NCBI GenBank assembly: GCA_964017065.1
Contig: OZ024790.1
Coordinates: forward strand, 1,244,904-1,308,903
Source of the DNA: Haliclona indistincta
Lineage: Eukaryota; Porifera; Demospongiae; Haplosclerida; Chalinidae
Length of the DNA: 64,000 bases
Reading direction: 5' to 3'
Part shown: one piece after another, positions 1 through 10,092 of the stretch
Numbering within the stretch: the first letter of the stretch is position 1
Layout: every line of letters starts with the position of its first letter
The notes under the pieces: generated by a model
The model's database searches: none
What the model was told of the DNA's origin: nothing
Seen by the model: only the letters and a program-made list of their open reading frames with translations
Translations under genes and position numbers: made by a program

Positions 1-214
1 GACGACCAAGCAGGATAGAATCATCCATACCAGAAACACCAAATGAAGAGAAGTGGGGAGAAAAATTAAGAAGACCAAGCTGAGAATCAAACAGCCAATG
101 CTCCTGAACAAAACAAAAATCAAATAAATGAGAAATATCATGAATCAGATAGTGACTAGAATTCCAGCCTCTGCAATTGAAGGACACAAGACGTAATGAA
201 TTAGACTGAGCCAT
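1..214 (-). CDS. LINE ORF2, N-terminus of AP-type endonuclease (partial)
   Basis: Reading leftward from an ATG at 214-212 there are 71 open codons that run off the window. The residues fit the start of the endonuclease/exonuclease/phosphatase domain of a non-LTR retrotransposon: the strand-plus-Asn motif VSFNCRGW near residues 10-17, then FCFVQEHWL near residues 34-42 carrying the catalytic Glu region. The start overlaps the stop of an upstream reading frame as TAATG. That is a usual ORF1/ORF2 coupling arrangement in LINEs. ORF1 of the same element lies at 4153-5280, separated by an inserted 3.8-kb element. The reverse transcriptase is outside the window, so activity cannot be judged. Confidence 0.8.
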   Translation of the reverse strand, partial: MAQSNSLRLVSFNCRGWNSSHYLIHDISHLFDFCFVQEHWLFDSQLGLLNFSPHFSSFGVSGMDDSILLGR

Positions 215-318
215 TATGTCGAATTAGTTGAACCTAGCGGACTAGACGAGACTGTGGCAGCTGAAGCTGAACTGCAAGCAGGCAAAGGCATAGGTAAAGG
301 TAGACCTGACGAAGCAGA
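215..318 (-). pseudogene. LINE ORF1, C-terminal tail, separated from the rest by an insertion
   Basis: About 34 Ser/Ala/Pro-rich codons are open here and end in a TAA that overlaps the ORF2 ATG (TAATG). They continue the Ser/Pro-rich tail seen just right of the inserted element, near 4153-4200, in that part's second reading frame. This shows that 1-318 and 4153-5280 are one LINE interrupted by the 319-4152 insertion. Confidence 0.6.
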
Positions 319-1267
319 ACACTGCTAATACAAAAGTCTGAAGTTCAAACCAAAATAGGTTTGAAACACTTGCCACTATAATCAAACCAATTTTGGTTTG
401 AAGGTCAATCCACCCTTGGTCGAAGTTGGAAAGTCAATCCTTCACTTGGTTTGATAGTCAAACCTTATTATTAGGTACACTAGCTATGAATAATATTAAC
501 TGTGAAACAATTTAAAAGTTTTCTTTTAAAAATTGTTACAACACACAAAAATGCTACATCTACACATAATGTCAGTTTGTATAATTCATCTGCAGTTTTC
601 TTTCTGAGAGTTGGAAAGAGAGAAAGGCAATAAACAAAACAACAAGTGTTCAAGGTCGGTGACTAACTTGGGAACCAGAAGGAAAGTAAGTTGCTACAGC
701 CGCTTTTCACACTCCATTTTCTGTCACCTTAGGTAAAATCAGAAAACACTTGTTATAATTATGAGCAAATTATCACAAACAACAGACTCTATTGTTAAGG
801 GTGCAGTGTCACGCCCACACATGTATTTTTGGCTGGTTGCTAGGGGACTGTATCTCAGAAACTACTGCTGATATTCCAAGAAACCAAAGACCTATGCTAC
901 AAGACTAGCGAAGGCTGTACACATTGCAAACTATGAACGCTGAAAGTGCCAGACGGAAACGTGACGGGCACGGCTAGATACAACGCTTAGGCTAATAAAA
1001 CTTTCGTTCACTCAGGCAGTAGAACTTCAGATTGTGGATATATACGTACTTCAACAAGGCGAAGGCAGTAACGTAGAGCTTTTTCGTGTATTGCGCTTGA
1101 AAGTGCGAATATGAGCTGCTTACCTCGTATTTTTCCTACTCAGAGTGTGTTTATTTAAAAAAAACTCTACATTAAGGTCTTTATCTGGTCGCTAATAGAT
1201 CCAAGTTTGGGTCTATTCTGAAGGCCACAGACAGAGTTTTATTGAGGAATGTATTGTTCCCTATCTT

Positions 1268-2606
1268 GCCTGGCTACTGTATTTGTATTGTTAATGTGCT
1301 TGTATAAACAGTGAATATCATTTGTGGTGTGTAATAATGTCCAACTTGTACATTCCTGAATAAGTTAATGGTTGTTAGGGTCTGCACCCTTAAGTAAATC
1401 AACAAACAGAGACATGGTCAACTAGAGTTCTAATGAATACATACCCATGCGCTGAGCTAGGAGCTAAACACGACTACTCCAGCATTACTGCAACAAGCAC
1501 GTTACTTAATAGCTCTGCCGAGACTGAGTGATGTGAAACTGAGTGAGGAGGATAGGAGGTTGGGTGACACACCCACAGACACACAGCAAGATGACATTAT
1601 TCTAGACACACAAGACATTATTATTCTAGACACACAAGACAATATTTATTTATTTATTCTAGACACACAAGACATTATTTGTTCTAGACACACAAGACAT
1701 TATTTATTCTAGACACACAAGACATTGCACAAGCAGACGGTGCTTTTACTGGTTTGTAGCACAACAGCTTGCATTGGGTTTGTAGCACAACAGCTTGCAT
1801 TCAGCTCAGGCTGAATGGGGTTTGTAGCACAACAGCTTGAAATCAGCTCAGGCTATTCAATGTATGTACTACACAGCAAGAAGAACAACTAACACAGCAC
1901 GAAAAGTCTGATTTATAACATATGCAATTGCGATCACATGTGAATTAAATATGAAAGGTCATATTTGATTCACATGTGATCATTATCACATATGGTTGTC
2001 ATCTGAACATAGATGTGCTACACGTGTGCTCCAGTATATCAACTGTAGTTCACAATTTTATCTATTTGCTACATGTGTGCTCCATGATGGTCATATGTAT
2101 CATACCTGTGTTCTACCTGTAGCTCACATTGTTCACAGATGTGGATCATATGAAGTTAAACAACTATAAAGTTATCTAGTGACAAGCTACATGAGCAAAA
2201 AACAGAGGGGTAAGCTACATGACTAACAAGGACTAAGGACAAGGACTAACACGAGGGAGAGGATAGTTACACAAGGGAGAGGGTAGCTTACTGTTAGAGA
2301 ATGCTTCTTGTGTGCTTACTGTTAGAGAATGCTTCTTGTGTGCTTACTGTTAGAGAATGCTTCTTGTGTGCGAGAATGCTTCTTGTGTGCTTACTGTTAG
2401 AGAATACTTCTTGTGTGCGTTAGTACAATGCTCTTTCTTGCGTAGAACACAATGTTTTCTCCCTTTAATACAATGCGTATTATTTTACGTAGAACACAAT
2501 GGGTGTGTCACCCAACCTCCTATCCTCCTCACTCAGTTTCACAACAAATGATATTCACTGTTTATACAAGCATATGGACAATACAAATACAGTAGCCAGG
2601 CAAGAT
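1268..2606. repeat. Nested inverted repeat inside the 319-4152 element
   Basis: Sequence at 1268-1342 (starting CTTGCCTGGCTACTG) pairs with 2540-2606. A second pair is 1527-1570 with 2490-2535 (GAGGAGGATAGGAGGTTGGG and its complement). An extra stretch of about 185 bp (1343-1526) lies only on the left side. It begins TGTTAGGGTC, and the nested segment ends CACAACA, so a TG...CA solo-LTR-like origin is possible but unproved. Confidence 0.65.
1595..2425. repeat. Minisatellites and a hairpin in the loop of the 319-4152 element
   Basis: There are three tandem families: a 22-24-bp unit TTCTAGACACACAAGACATT (about 1599-1727), a 36-50-bp unit GTTTGTAGCACAACAGCTTG (about 1752-1860) and a 28-bp unit GCTTACTGTTAGAGAATGCT (about 2287-2420). 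A near-perfect hairpin, GATCACATGTGAATTAAATA..., spans 1932-1981. No coding sequence is supported. Confidence 0.75.
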
Positions 2607-3102
2607 TAGTCTGGCTGTTGAAGGGTTGGACCGGGAAAAAATTGGTATAGAAGAAATTTTTGTACCAAAAGAAGCAGAATCTAATAGACAATAACATATC
2701 CAAAATCCACCAAAATCCACTTCGGGGAAAACCTTTTATGGACATTTGAATAAAAATTAATTTATTATTCAATGAATACAATTATTTTCTAAATATTTTT
2801 CCTAATTTGCCATTATTATGGAACAACCAGCACTTCCTAATCAAGAATAGATCCTGTATGTGCTAGAAGAATAATTCTAATGTGATAGGATGGTTAAAAA
2901 TTAATTGCTGTCATATTTAATACTGTTATCTCCAATGTTGAATCTATGGTTGAATTATTGCAAAATTCTCTTTTGAAAGCATTTTGATATCCATAACTAT
3001 TGTACAAGTGAAGTGTTTAGTATAAGACTTATAGAAACTATTGTAAAAAGTCTGTGATTATTAGTTGATTTATTGACATGATAATGCATCCATTACAGTG
3101 CG

Positions 3103-3405
3103 TTAATATTCTTCTTCTGAGTCGAAAATAATGTCCTCTGCATTTCAACAACCTTCTCCTCTGCAGTCTCCAAATGCTGTGACACACTTGAGTTCATGTT
3201 TTCAGCTAGAGCACAAATTTGTTCCACAAGGATTTCTTGAAGAAAGCTTGCATTTGCACCATACAAATTTTAGTACTAGTGTATCTGGTGTAGCAGCTAT
3301 GTCTGTCATTGTTAGAGACAGAATACTTCCATCAGAGTCAAGTGTCTAACCCCAATGCTGAGGATTCAATTGCAAGCATAAGCTACTTCCAGAGGATGAC
3401 CTGCA
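3103..3405 (-). pseudogene. Decayed transposon ORF, C-terminal Cys-rich (CRC-like) domain
   Basis: One minus-strand frame reads through about 95 codons with three in-frame stops. It contains LNPQHWG(stop)TLDSDGS, then FVWCKCKLSSRNPCGT, then LCSS(stop)KHELKC, FGDCRGEGC(stop)N. The spacing C-x-C, C-x4-C, C, C-x2-C, C-x-N resembles the Cys-rich tail seen in many uncharacterised invertebrate mobile-element proteins (established knowledge, recalled only generally). The stops sit where a Trp (after HWG), a residue between SS and KH, and a residue before N would be expected. It is the only protein relic in the 3.8-kb element. It begins right next to the right arm and ends EEEY-stop. Confidence 0.5.
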
Positions 3406-4152
3406 AATGAGCCTTGTTGAAGTACGTATATATCCACAATCTGAAGTTCTACTACCTGAGTGAACGAAAGTTTTATTAGCCTAAGCGTTGTATCTAGCCC
3501 CGCCCGTCACGTTTCCGTCTGGCACTTTCAGCGTTCATAGTTTGCAATGTGTACAGCCTTCGCCAGTCTTGTAGCATAGGTCTTTGGTTTCTTGGAATAT
3601 CAGCAGTAGTTTCTGAGATACAGTCCCCTAGCAACCAGCCAAAAATACATGTGTGGGCGTGACACTGCACCCTTAACAATAGAGTCTGTTGTTTGTGATA
3701 ATTTGCTCATAATTATAACAAGTGTTTTCTGATTTTACCTAAGGTGACAGAAAATGGAGTGTGAAAAGCGGCTGTAGCAACTTACTTTCCTTCTGGTTCC
3801 CAAGTTAGTCACCGACCTTGAACACTTGTTGTTTTGTTTATTGCCTTTCTCTCTTTCCAACTCTCAGAAAGAAAACTGCAGATGAATTATACAAACTGAC
3901 ATTATGTGTAGATGTAGCATTTTTGTGTGTTGTAACAATTTTTAAAAGAAAACTTTTAAATTGTTTCACAGTTAATATTATTCATAGCTAGTGTACCTAA
4001 TAATAAGGTTTGACTATCAAACCAAGTGAGGGATTGACTTTCCAACTTTGACCAAGGGTGGATTGACCTTCAAACCAAAATTGGTTTGATTATAGTGGCA
4101 AGTGTTTCAAACCTATTTTGGTTTGAACTTCAGACTTTTGTATTAGCAGTGT

Positions 4153-5280
4153 AGTTCTAACAGAGGGAGCTGTAGAAAAGAGAGGAGCAGGGACAGATGG
4201 AGACCGCGATTTAATGAGACCGAGTTAACTGTGGAAATATTATGAGCAATAGAGGCAGATGACTTGACTGTTGAGACAGAGGCAGCTGCAGAAGTGTGAG
4301 AGGGTGGAACATGTAAAGATGACTTAATGTGTGATTGACCACTTTGGCGCTTAGCAGCAGCAGCCAACCTTTCATCACGTGACATGTCAGGGCGAATAAA
4401 GATACCATTCTTGTTGAAGGATTTGAGCTTATGTTTGTTTGCTAGAAGCAACCGCTTATCCCAGACAGTGATAAACTTAACAATAGTTGGTCGACAACGA
4501 TCACCGGATTTTTTACCAATACGAAATAAATCCTTAATATCCTTAGGAGAGCCACTAAGGTGAGTTGAGATCTCATCGACTAGCTTTCGTGTGTCAACCA
4601 GAGAGCCCTCAGGGAGACCAAATAAGATTACGTTGGCACTACGATCAACATTATCCTTTATTGTGTTGTTGACTTTGGTAGAGAGAACGGGATGTGCAGG
4701 ACTTTCACTACCTGTAGTAACCTGGGGAATTGCATCTTTAATAGTTGAAATCTCTGAAGATAAACGAGACATAGAACTACACAGTGACTCAGACATATTC
4801 GCACATGAGGAGTTGACAAGAAACTTCAGCTCAGCTAATTGAGGACGAAAAGAGGCAAGATCAGATGAGATGACAGATAGATCATTGCGTAGCTTGTCAA
4901 CCAGAGTGGCAGTGTTTTGGAGAAGAGATGCAGGATCATGAGGGGAGAGGACCGGAATACGCACCAAATGCTCATGCTGCACAGTAAATTGGAGGAATAC
5001 CATCAACAGAGTCTAGCTTATTAAATGCCAAAAGCAGATCAGTACAAACAGCTTCAAGAGCAGAACGCTTATCAGAATCTCTTCTAGTATGAAAGACAAA
5101 ATCGAGGTCAGAAAGCTTGGACTGGCAATTATCCCAGAGTAACTTCATTGCAGCAGAGAGGTCACTAAATGGGAAGCCATCCAGCAGAAGCTTTTTGATG
5201 GAGGTTGCATCAAAACGAAGCCGAGCAGCTTTAATAAAAGCCAAAACTGGTATTGAGATGGTGTATGATAGTGTGAGAGC
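4153..5280 (-). pseudogene. LINE ORF1: coiled coil plus RRM-like domain, frameshifted
   Basis: Two overlapping minus-strand frames make one protein. 5244-4972 encodes an N-terminal segment with no recognised fold. 5006-4153 encodes a heptad-like region (about residues 20-90 of that frame), then an L1-ORF1-type RNA-binding domain with NVILFGLPEG, DLFRIGKK, RPTIVKF and FIRPDMSRDERL. The change of frame near 4972-5006 and a second one near 4210, where the Ser/Pro-rich tail resumes, show decay. The tail continues beyond the inserted element at 215-318. ORF1 proteins of this kind bind LINE RNA as trimers and aid target-primed reverse transcription. No Met start is clear; the open frame extends to about 5280. 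Confidence 0.75.
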
Positions 5281-5784
5281 TTGAATGTTTTTTTAGATCA
5301 TGATGTTTGTACAACTTTACAAAGACTCGATTTTTCTGTCTGTGGCACAGAATCAATAATTATAACTTAAGGCATTTGATTTTTTGGATTGAGGAAACTT
5401 GATCCCTTTTAAGTATCAGGTGAAATGTCTTTAAATGCTATTGACCTTATAGGTCTGTGCATTGTTGCATGCTTTTAAAAACTTACCAATCCTAATTATA
5501 AACCATAAGATATAGTGTGGGATAACCTAATTAGATGCTGCATGCTTAAACCACAGATGTGATGAACCCTGTCACCAGTAGTCTGTAGTAGCCTGTCACC
5601 ATGCATACCAAAGCCAACTTGACTTAGTGCGTGCCAAAGCCAATTGAATGAGCCAGACAATTGGCTTTCAACAGCTTTCAACCTTCAACAGCTTTTATTT
5701 TTCTTGCAATACTTTCAACAAAAATTGATAAAAATTCAGTTCATTTAAAAATTAAACAAAACAAGTCAAACGTTAACTATATAT
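5281..5784. other. No gene seen
   Basis: This is AT-rich sequence probably belonging to the 5' UTR of the minus-strand LINE and its flank. A short local repeat (ACAATTGGCTTTCAACAGC..., 5660-5690) is present. No reading frame with family-like content was found on either strand. Confidence 0.5.
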
Positions 5785-5818
5785 AAGTCAGACGCCGAGG
5801 CCATGGGATCTACGCGGT
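5785..5818. repeat. Half-arm relic of the palindromic element family
   Basis: CAGACGCCGAGGCCATGGGA and the following bases match one arm of the palindrome at 8929-9100 almost exactly and stop abruptly at the MITE that starts at 5820. The MITE therefore inserted into, or truncated, a third copy of that family. Confidence 0.65.
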
Positions 5819-5819
5819 G

Positions 5820-6371
5820 TAGAGGTTGTGCACATACAACTTTGACGCACATTTTTCGTGTTAGTAACCGTTGCTACGACGCCATTTTGAGTGTCAGACA
5901 AGAAGTACTTTAGCATTTTTGATAGCTAGATAAAGCTGTACAGTCACGCTATGGTGCAAACAAGCACTGCTAGGTGGAATACAAGAATGCTACAAGCTGT
6001 ATGCACCAAGCAAGGGCTCTCTCGTGGAACGGCAGCACTTGCCTCCGCTCGAGGTACGGTATCCAGATGGTTGAAGCCGTTCTAACAACACTGCTTTGAC
6101 GTGGTATAGACTACAAGGACTCGTACGTACTGTACGAGCAAAGCCTGGCCACTGAAAGGTCTGTTTAAAGAAAATCGCTATTCTTGCTCTGCCGCACTTC
6201 TTTGCTTCGTCTTCTGTGTAGCCCTGGTACTAAGCAAGACTGCTATCCACTTTTTACTGAGCGGTGCAGCTTACAAACGAGAGCAGAGCACGTTGTTTCT
6301 TGCAGTTGACACTCAAAATGGCCGTGTGCATCACGTGCGTTCGATTCGTGACGTCACACGCACAACCTCTA
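5820..6371. mobile_element. 552-bp MITE with a short HTH-like ORF
   Basis: The ends TAGAGGTTGTGC (5820-5831) and GCACAACCTCTA (6360-6371) are inverted repeats. A second inverted pair lies inside (CCATTTTGAGTGTC at about 5881 and GACACTCAAAATGG at about 6307). The plus strand has a 44-codon ORF (5951-6085) containing RGTAALASARGTVSRWLK. This looks like a helix-turn-helix segment and may be a transposase remnant. TA would be the likely target, but this was not confirmed. Confidence 0.6.
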
Positions 6372-6522
6372 TATTAACATGCTTCATGTACATTAAATAT
6401 CTGACCGGCCACACAATTCCCATCACTAATTACCAATGAATAATTACTGACTCACAGATCCGACCAATAGAATAAGATTATAGTTTGGCGGTGGATGGAG
6501 ATTCTCCTGCAGACTTGAGCAA

Positions 6523-7630
6523 TTGATTCCGACACTGTAATCTCACACAGGATGCCCAAAACAAGCTGACACTGACTTACTGCTCTATTCTTAGTAGGGT
6601 TTCCAACTGTGACTTAAGTGCTCATGATTCTGCTTGGCTACAAGCCTCTCTCCCGGTGAAGTTGGGAGGACTAGGGATTCGAAGTGCTGTGCAACTTGCC
6701 CCCTCTGCCTTTTTGGCTTCCTCTGCTGCATCCGTCTCCCTTGTCCAGAGTATTGTTCCCCTCCGTCTTAGACAACTTCCACCCTTGTTTCGTGATGAGG
6801 CTTTGTCTTTGTGGTCCTCTACACATAACAGCCCTCCCCCTTCGGCTCTCTCATTATGCTCCCAGAAGTCTTGGGACTTGATCAGATCTCAAGCAGTATT
6901 TGACTCATTGCTTGAGTCTGCTCCTGACCCTCTCTCACATGTCCGTCTTCTTGCCTGCTCAGCTCGAGAGTCTGGGGTCTGGTTGGATGTCTTTCCTTCT
7001 TCCTCTCTGGGCCTGCGCATGGATGACAATACCATCAGAACTGCTATTGGCCTTCGCCTTGGGCTTCCCTTGTGTTCTCCTCACATCTGTCGCTCCTGTG
7101 GTGATGATGTTGGAGCCAATGGTCTTCATGGTCTCAGTTGTCGCTTTAGTGCGGGCCGTCATTTCCGCCATTCAGCCATTAATGACATCATCCATCGGGC
7201 TCTAACCTCTGCAAAGATCCCTTCTCGTCTTGAGCCCACCCATCTGTCCTTTAATGGCTCTCGTCCTGATGGTGTCACTATGGTCCCTTGGACAAGAGGA
7301 AAGTGCCTTGCTTGGGATGCTACCTGTGTTGACACCTTTGCCCCTTCTTACCTGCCTTCTGCTGCTACTGATGTGGGATTGGTTGCGGACAGAGCGGAAG
7401 AAAAGAAAATAAAGAAATATGCTAATCTTCAAAGAGAGCTTTGTTTTTCCCCTATTGCGTTTGATACCATGGGGGTTGTTGGCTCTAAATCTATGCTGTT
7501 TTTGAGAGACCTTGGTCGTCGTATCCGTGCCACCTCTAACGACCCCAAGTCATTTATATATCTTCTCCGCCGTCTTGCTGTGGCTGTCCAAAGAGGGAAC
7601 GCCATTTCTATCTTAGGAACAATTGCTTAA
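6523..7630 (+). pseudogene. LINE ORF2 C-terminus (post-RT region with CCHC-like motif), 5'-truncated
   Basis: An open frame runs from just after an in-frame TGA at about 6520 to TAA at 7628-7630, roughly 368 codons. It has the post-catalytic pattern of many invertebrate LINEs: LPVKLGGLGIRSA near residues 43-56, a zinc-knuckle-like ICRSCGDDV...LHGLSCRFSAGRHFRHSAIND block, and a conserved tail with SRPDGVTMVPW, LAWDATCVDTF and DLGRRIRATSNDPKS. The reverse transcriptase and endonuclease are missing, so this is a 5'-truncated insertion, the usual outcome of target-primed reverse transcription. Whether it is the same LINE family as the minus-strand copy at 1-5280 cannot be told because the two do not overlap. 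Confidence 0.8.
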
Positions 7631-7805
7631 ATTTATTTTTATTATTATTATTATTATTTTTTTTTTTTGTGTGTTCATTTTGGGTTTTTGTTGTTTATTT
7701 CTGCTTTGTATTGTTTGCCTTATTTTCTGCCTCATTATGTATCATGTTCATTTACAAACTCACGGTTTACTTTTGAAATGAAAAAAAAAAAAAAAAAAAA
7801 AAAAA
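7631..7805 (+). repeat. LINE 3' UTR and poly(A) tail
   Basis: After the stop codon comes an ATT-rich stretch, a T-run (about 7657-7668), then an A-run of about 25 (7780-7805). It marks the 3' end of the truncated LINE. Confidence 0.75.
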
Positions 7806-8152
7806 CCATATTAAACAATTATTATTACCTTTATAATAATTATTACCATTAAAATTACGGCTTGGGCACCAAAATTGCATCGGAACGTATGCTCTCATCT
7901 GCGCAGGACAACTTCCTAATCCTTATCACACCTTGATAACTTGTCAAGATGGAAAAATAAAAGGGGAAGGGTGGATGGGCACGCAAAGCAACTAGCCAGA
8001 GGGAAAGATCGTTGCTATGCGTCAAACAGCAACAGCTGAACATAATTCAAGCTACGCGCGCAAATAACGAGAACTGCATGCGCATGCGCACTACCCAGCT
8101 AGGTTGTACCCTCGCCTGTTAACTACGATTAATTCTGTGAATTAATCTACAA
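7806..8152. other. No gene seen
   Basis: A 62-codon minus-strand ORF (8043-7858) starts with ATG but has no recognisable family content, neighbours or splice support. CpG-rich short palindromes (TGCATGCGCATGCGCA) occur near 8075-8090. Confidence 0.4.
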
Positions 8153-8980
8153 GAAACCCGAGAGGAAGCCATATAGAACCCGAGCGCGTAGCGCGAGGGT
8201 TCTATGGCAACTCGAGGGTTTCTATACCGCGTAGATCCCATTGGCCGAGGCGTCTAACTTATTTAGAGTATAGCCATGAGTAACTGGTATCTAAGCCGTA
8301 AGCAAAAGAAACGCACTCTCAAGTTCTCCGAGTCGTTTGTCGTTCGAGTCCGCGTGCGACCAGCGCTTCTCGACTGGGCGTACGACAGCGACATCGACGA
8401 ACTGTAATTCTGTAATTCGAAGAGTAATTCTGCAACTTTACTCTACACCGCTACTCTACGCCTTCAGTAGACTCCGCTGCTGCTACCACCACGAGAAGAA
8501 ACCGCTCGAGAAGAAACCGCTCCTAGCTACTCGGAGTACTCCGCCCTCGACCCAACCTCTATCGGCAACGCCCTGGGAAACGCTCCCGTTTGGCGATCCG
8601 CGTGCTGCGGACCTGCAAGTCGAGCAAGCCAGACAGACTGGAATTCCAAGGAAGACCCTCCAAGACCGTCTATGATAGTCACTTCAGATAGTGATAGTCT
8701 ATATAGCTAGACTGTGTCAACTCGTAGACTATCACTAGTACCGGTATTCATCACTTGTTGTTTCCATTGCTTGTATTATACACAATGCTAAGTATGTAAG
8801 TAAAATAATATTATACCGTCTCCCGCTTAAATCAACCAATGAAACGCCTGTTGTCTATGAAGAACACCTCGGTTCTACGTGAAATAGACCCTAGTAGCTA
8901 GTCAATCTGATTGGTCAATATCACTATACTATACTCTAAATATAAGTTAGACGCCGAGGCCATGGGATCTACGCGGTATA
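8153..8980. mobile_element. Palindromic element, tandem copy 1
   Basis: This is the first unit of a head-to-tail tandem pair with an 828-bp period. It opens inside the palindrome (AGAACCCGAGCGCGTAGCGC), so its left arm is missing. On the plus strand it carries a degenerate reading frame: an ATG at 8275 opens MSNWYLSRKQKKRTLKFSES and stops at 8405-8407, and another frame ends QARQTGIPRKTLQDRL, which resembles a helix-turn-helix. The unit ends with CTGATTGGTCAA, an inverted CCAAT box, then a TATA-rich stretch just before the next palindrome. Confidence 0.7.
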
Positions 8981-9100
8981 GAAACCCGAGAGGAAGCCAT
9001 ATAGAACCCGAGCGCGTAGCGCGAGGGTTCTATGGCAACTCGAGGGTTTCTATACCGCGTAGATCCCATTGGCCGAGGCGTCTAACTTATTTAGAGTATA
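8929..9100. repeat. 172-bp near-perfect palindrome
   Basis: Left arm TATACTCTAAATATAAGTTA, then GACGCCGAGGCC and GGGATCTACGCGGTATAGAA, pairs with the mirror sequence ending TAGAGTATA at 9100. The centre is a GC-rich hairpin, AGAACCCGAGCGCGTAGCGC..., at about 9003-9031. The palindrome is flanked by promoter-like CCAAT/TATA motifs on its left. Confidence 0.85.
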
Positions 9101-9755
9101 GCCATGAGTAACTGGTATCTAAGCCGTAAGCAAAAGAAACGCACTCTCAAGTTCTCCGAGTCGTTCGTGGTATAAGCGACCAACGCTCCTCGACTGGGCG
9201 TACGACAGCGACATCGACGAACTGTTACTGAAAACCATTAATGAGTACGAGAGTAATCCTGCAACTTTACTACACACCGCTACTCTTACGCCTTCAGTAG
9301 ACTCCACTGCTGCTACCACCACGAGAAGAAACCGCTCGAGAAGAAACCGTTCCTAGCTACTCGGAGTACTCCGCCCTCGACCCAACCTTTATCGGCAACG
9401 CCCTGGGAAACGCTCCAGTTTGGCGATCCGCGTGCTACGGACCTTGAAGTCGAGCAAGCCAGACAGACTGGAATTCCAAGGAAGACACTCCAAGCTAGAC
9501 CGTCTATGATAGTCACTTCAGATAGTGATAGTCTATGTAGCTAGACTGTGTCAACTCGTAGACTTTCATCACTTGTTGTTTCCATTGCTTGTATTATACA
9601 CAATGCTAAGTATGTAAGTAAAATATACCGTCTCCCGCTTAAATCAACCAATGAAACGCCTGGTGTCTATGAAGAACACCTAAGGTTCTACGTGAAATAG
9701 ACACTAGTAGCTAGTCAATCTGATTGGTCAATATTACTGTACTATACTCTAAGGA
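8981..9755. mobile_element. Palindromic element, tandem copy 2
   Basis: This copy is about 93-95% identical to copy 1 by eye. Its reading frame has a premature stop after SFVV (about 9175), but a second frame restores LLDWAYDSDIDELLLKTINE, so the ancestral ORF probably ran MSNWYLSRKQKKRTLKFSES...ALLDWAYDSDIDEL... and later QTGIPRKTLQ. The copy ends with GATTGGTCAATATTACTGTA at about 9750, without a following palindrome. Confidence 0.65.
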
Positions 9756-10041
9756 ATTATAGAGCACTGGCGGTGCCTTTGATCTTGTATGGTATCATTC
9801 TCTAAAATATCACAATGCACACAATAAATAACTATTACCAATCAATGATAGTTTAATTGAAATAAAATTAATGCAATTAGAATTAAGTTTACACACATTT
9901 GGGATAGAATGTACAACTCTAACTACATATGAGGCATAGTATAGTCTATAGCACACACTGAGTCACTAAGCTTGAATGAAATTATGTTTTGCAGTCACCC
10001 AGTATATTAATTAGTACAATTAAAATATTAGATATCGGACC
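9756..10041. other. No gene seen; downstream flank of receptor A
   Basis: This AT-rich sequence is partly homologous to the 3' flanks at 32640-32800 and 40420-40590 (shared TGAATGAAATTATGTTTTGC). It is therefore part of the duplicated receptor 3' region rather than a gene. Confidence 0.6.
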
Positions 10042-10047
10042 TTTATT
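10042..10047 (-). terminator. Poly(A) signal of receptor A (AATAAA)
   Basis: AATAAA on the minus strand lies about 46 nt past the stop codon at 10093. The homologous signals are at 32810-32815 and 40592-40597. It supports the receptors ending just after the membrane span. Confidence 0.6.
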
Positions 10048-10092
10048 TTTGAACTCAATCTACAAAAATAATAGAAGAAGCAGTATAAATAG

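Larger units (their letters stand above)
319..4152. mobile_element. 3.8-kb element with 742-bp terminal inverted repeats, inserted in a LINE
   Basis: The left arm (319-1060) is the near-perfect reverse complement of the right arm (3411-4152). Both ends start ACACTGCTAATAC. The arms contain short repeats of the type AACCAAAATAGGTTTG near the tips. The element sits between ORF1 and ORF2 of a minus-strand LINE. I could not define a clean target-site duplication. The interior holds nested inverted repeats, minisatellites and a decayed Cys-rich reading frame. No intact transposase is visible, so it is probably non-autonomous or foldback-like. A fragment of the same arm recurs at 33350-33585. Confidence 0.8.

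Noticed and set aside
8337..8675. 112-codon ORF taken as an intact gene
   Set aside because: The tandem copy has the frame broken at several points and the ORF mixes two ancestral frames; kept only as a relic of the palindromic element.
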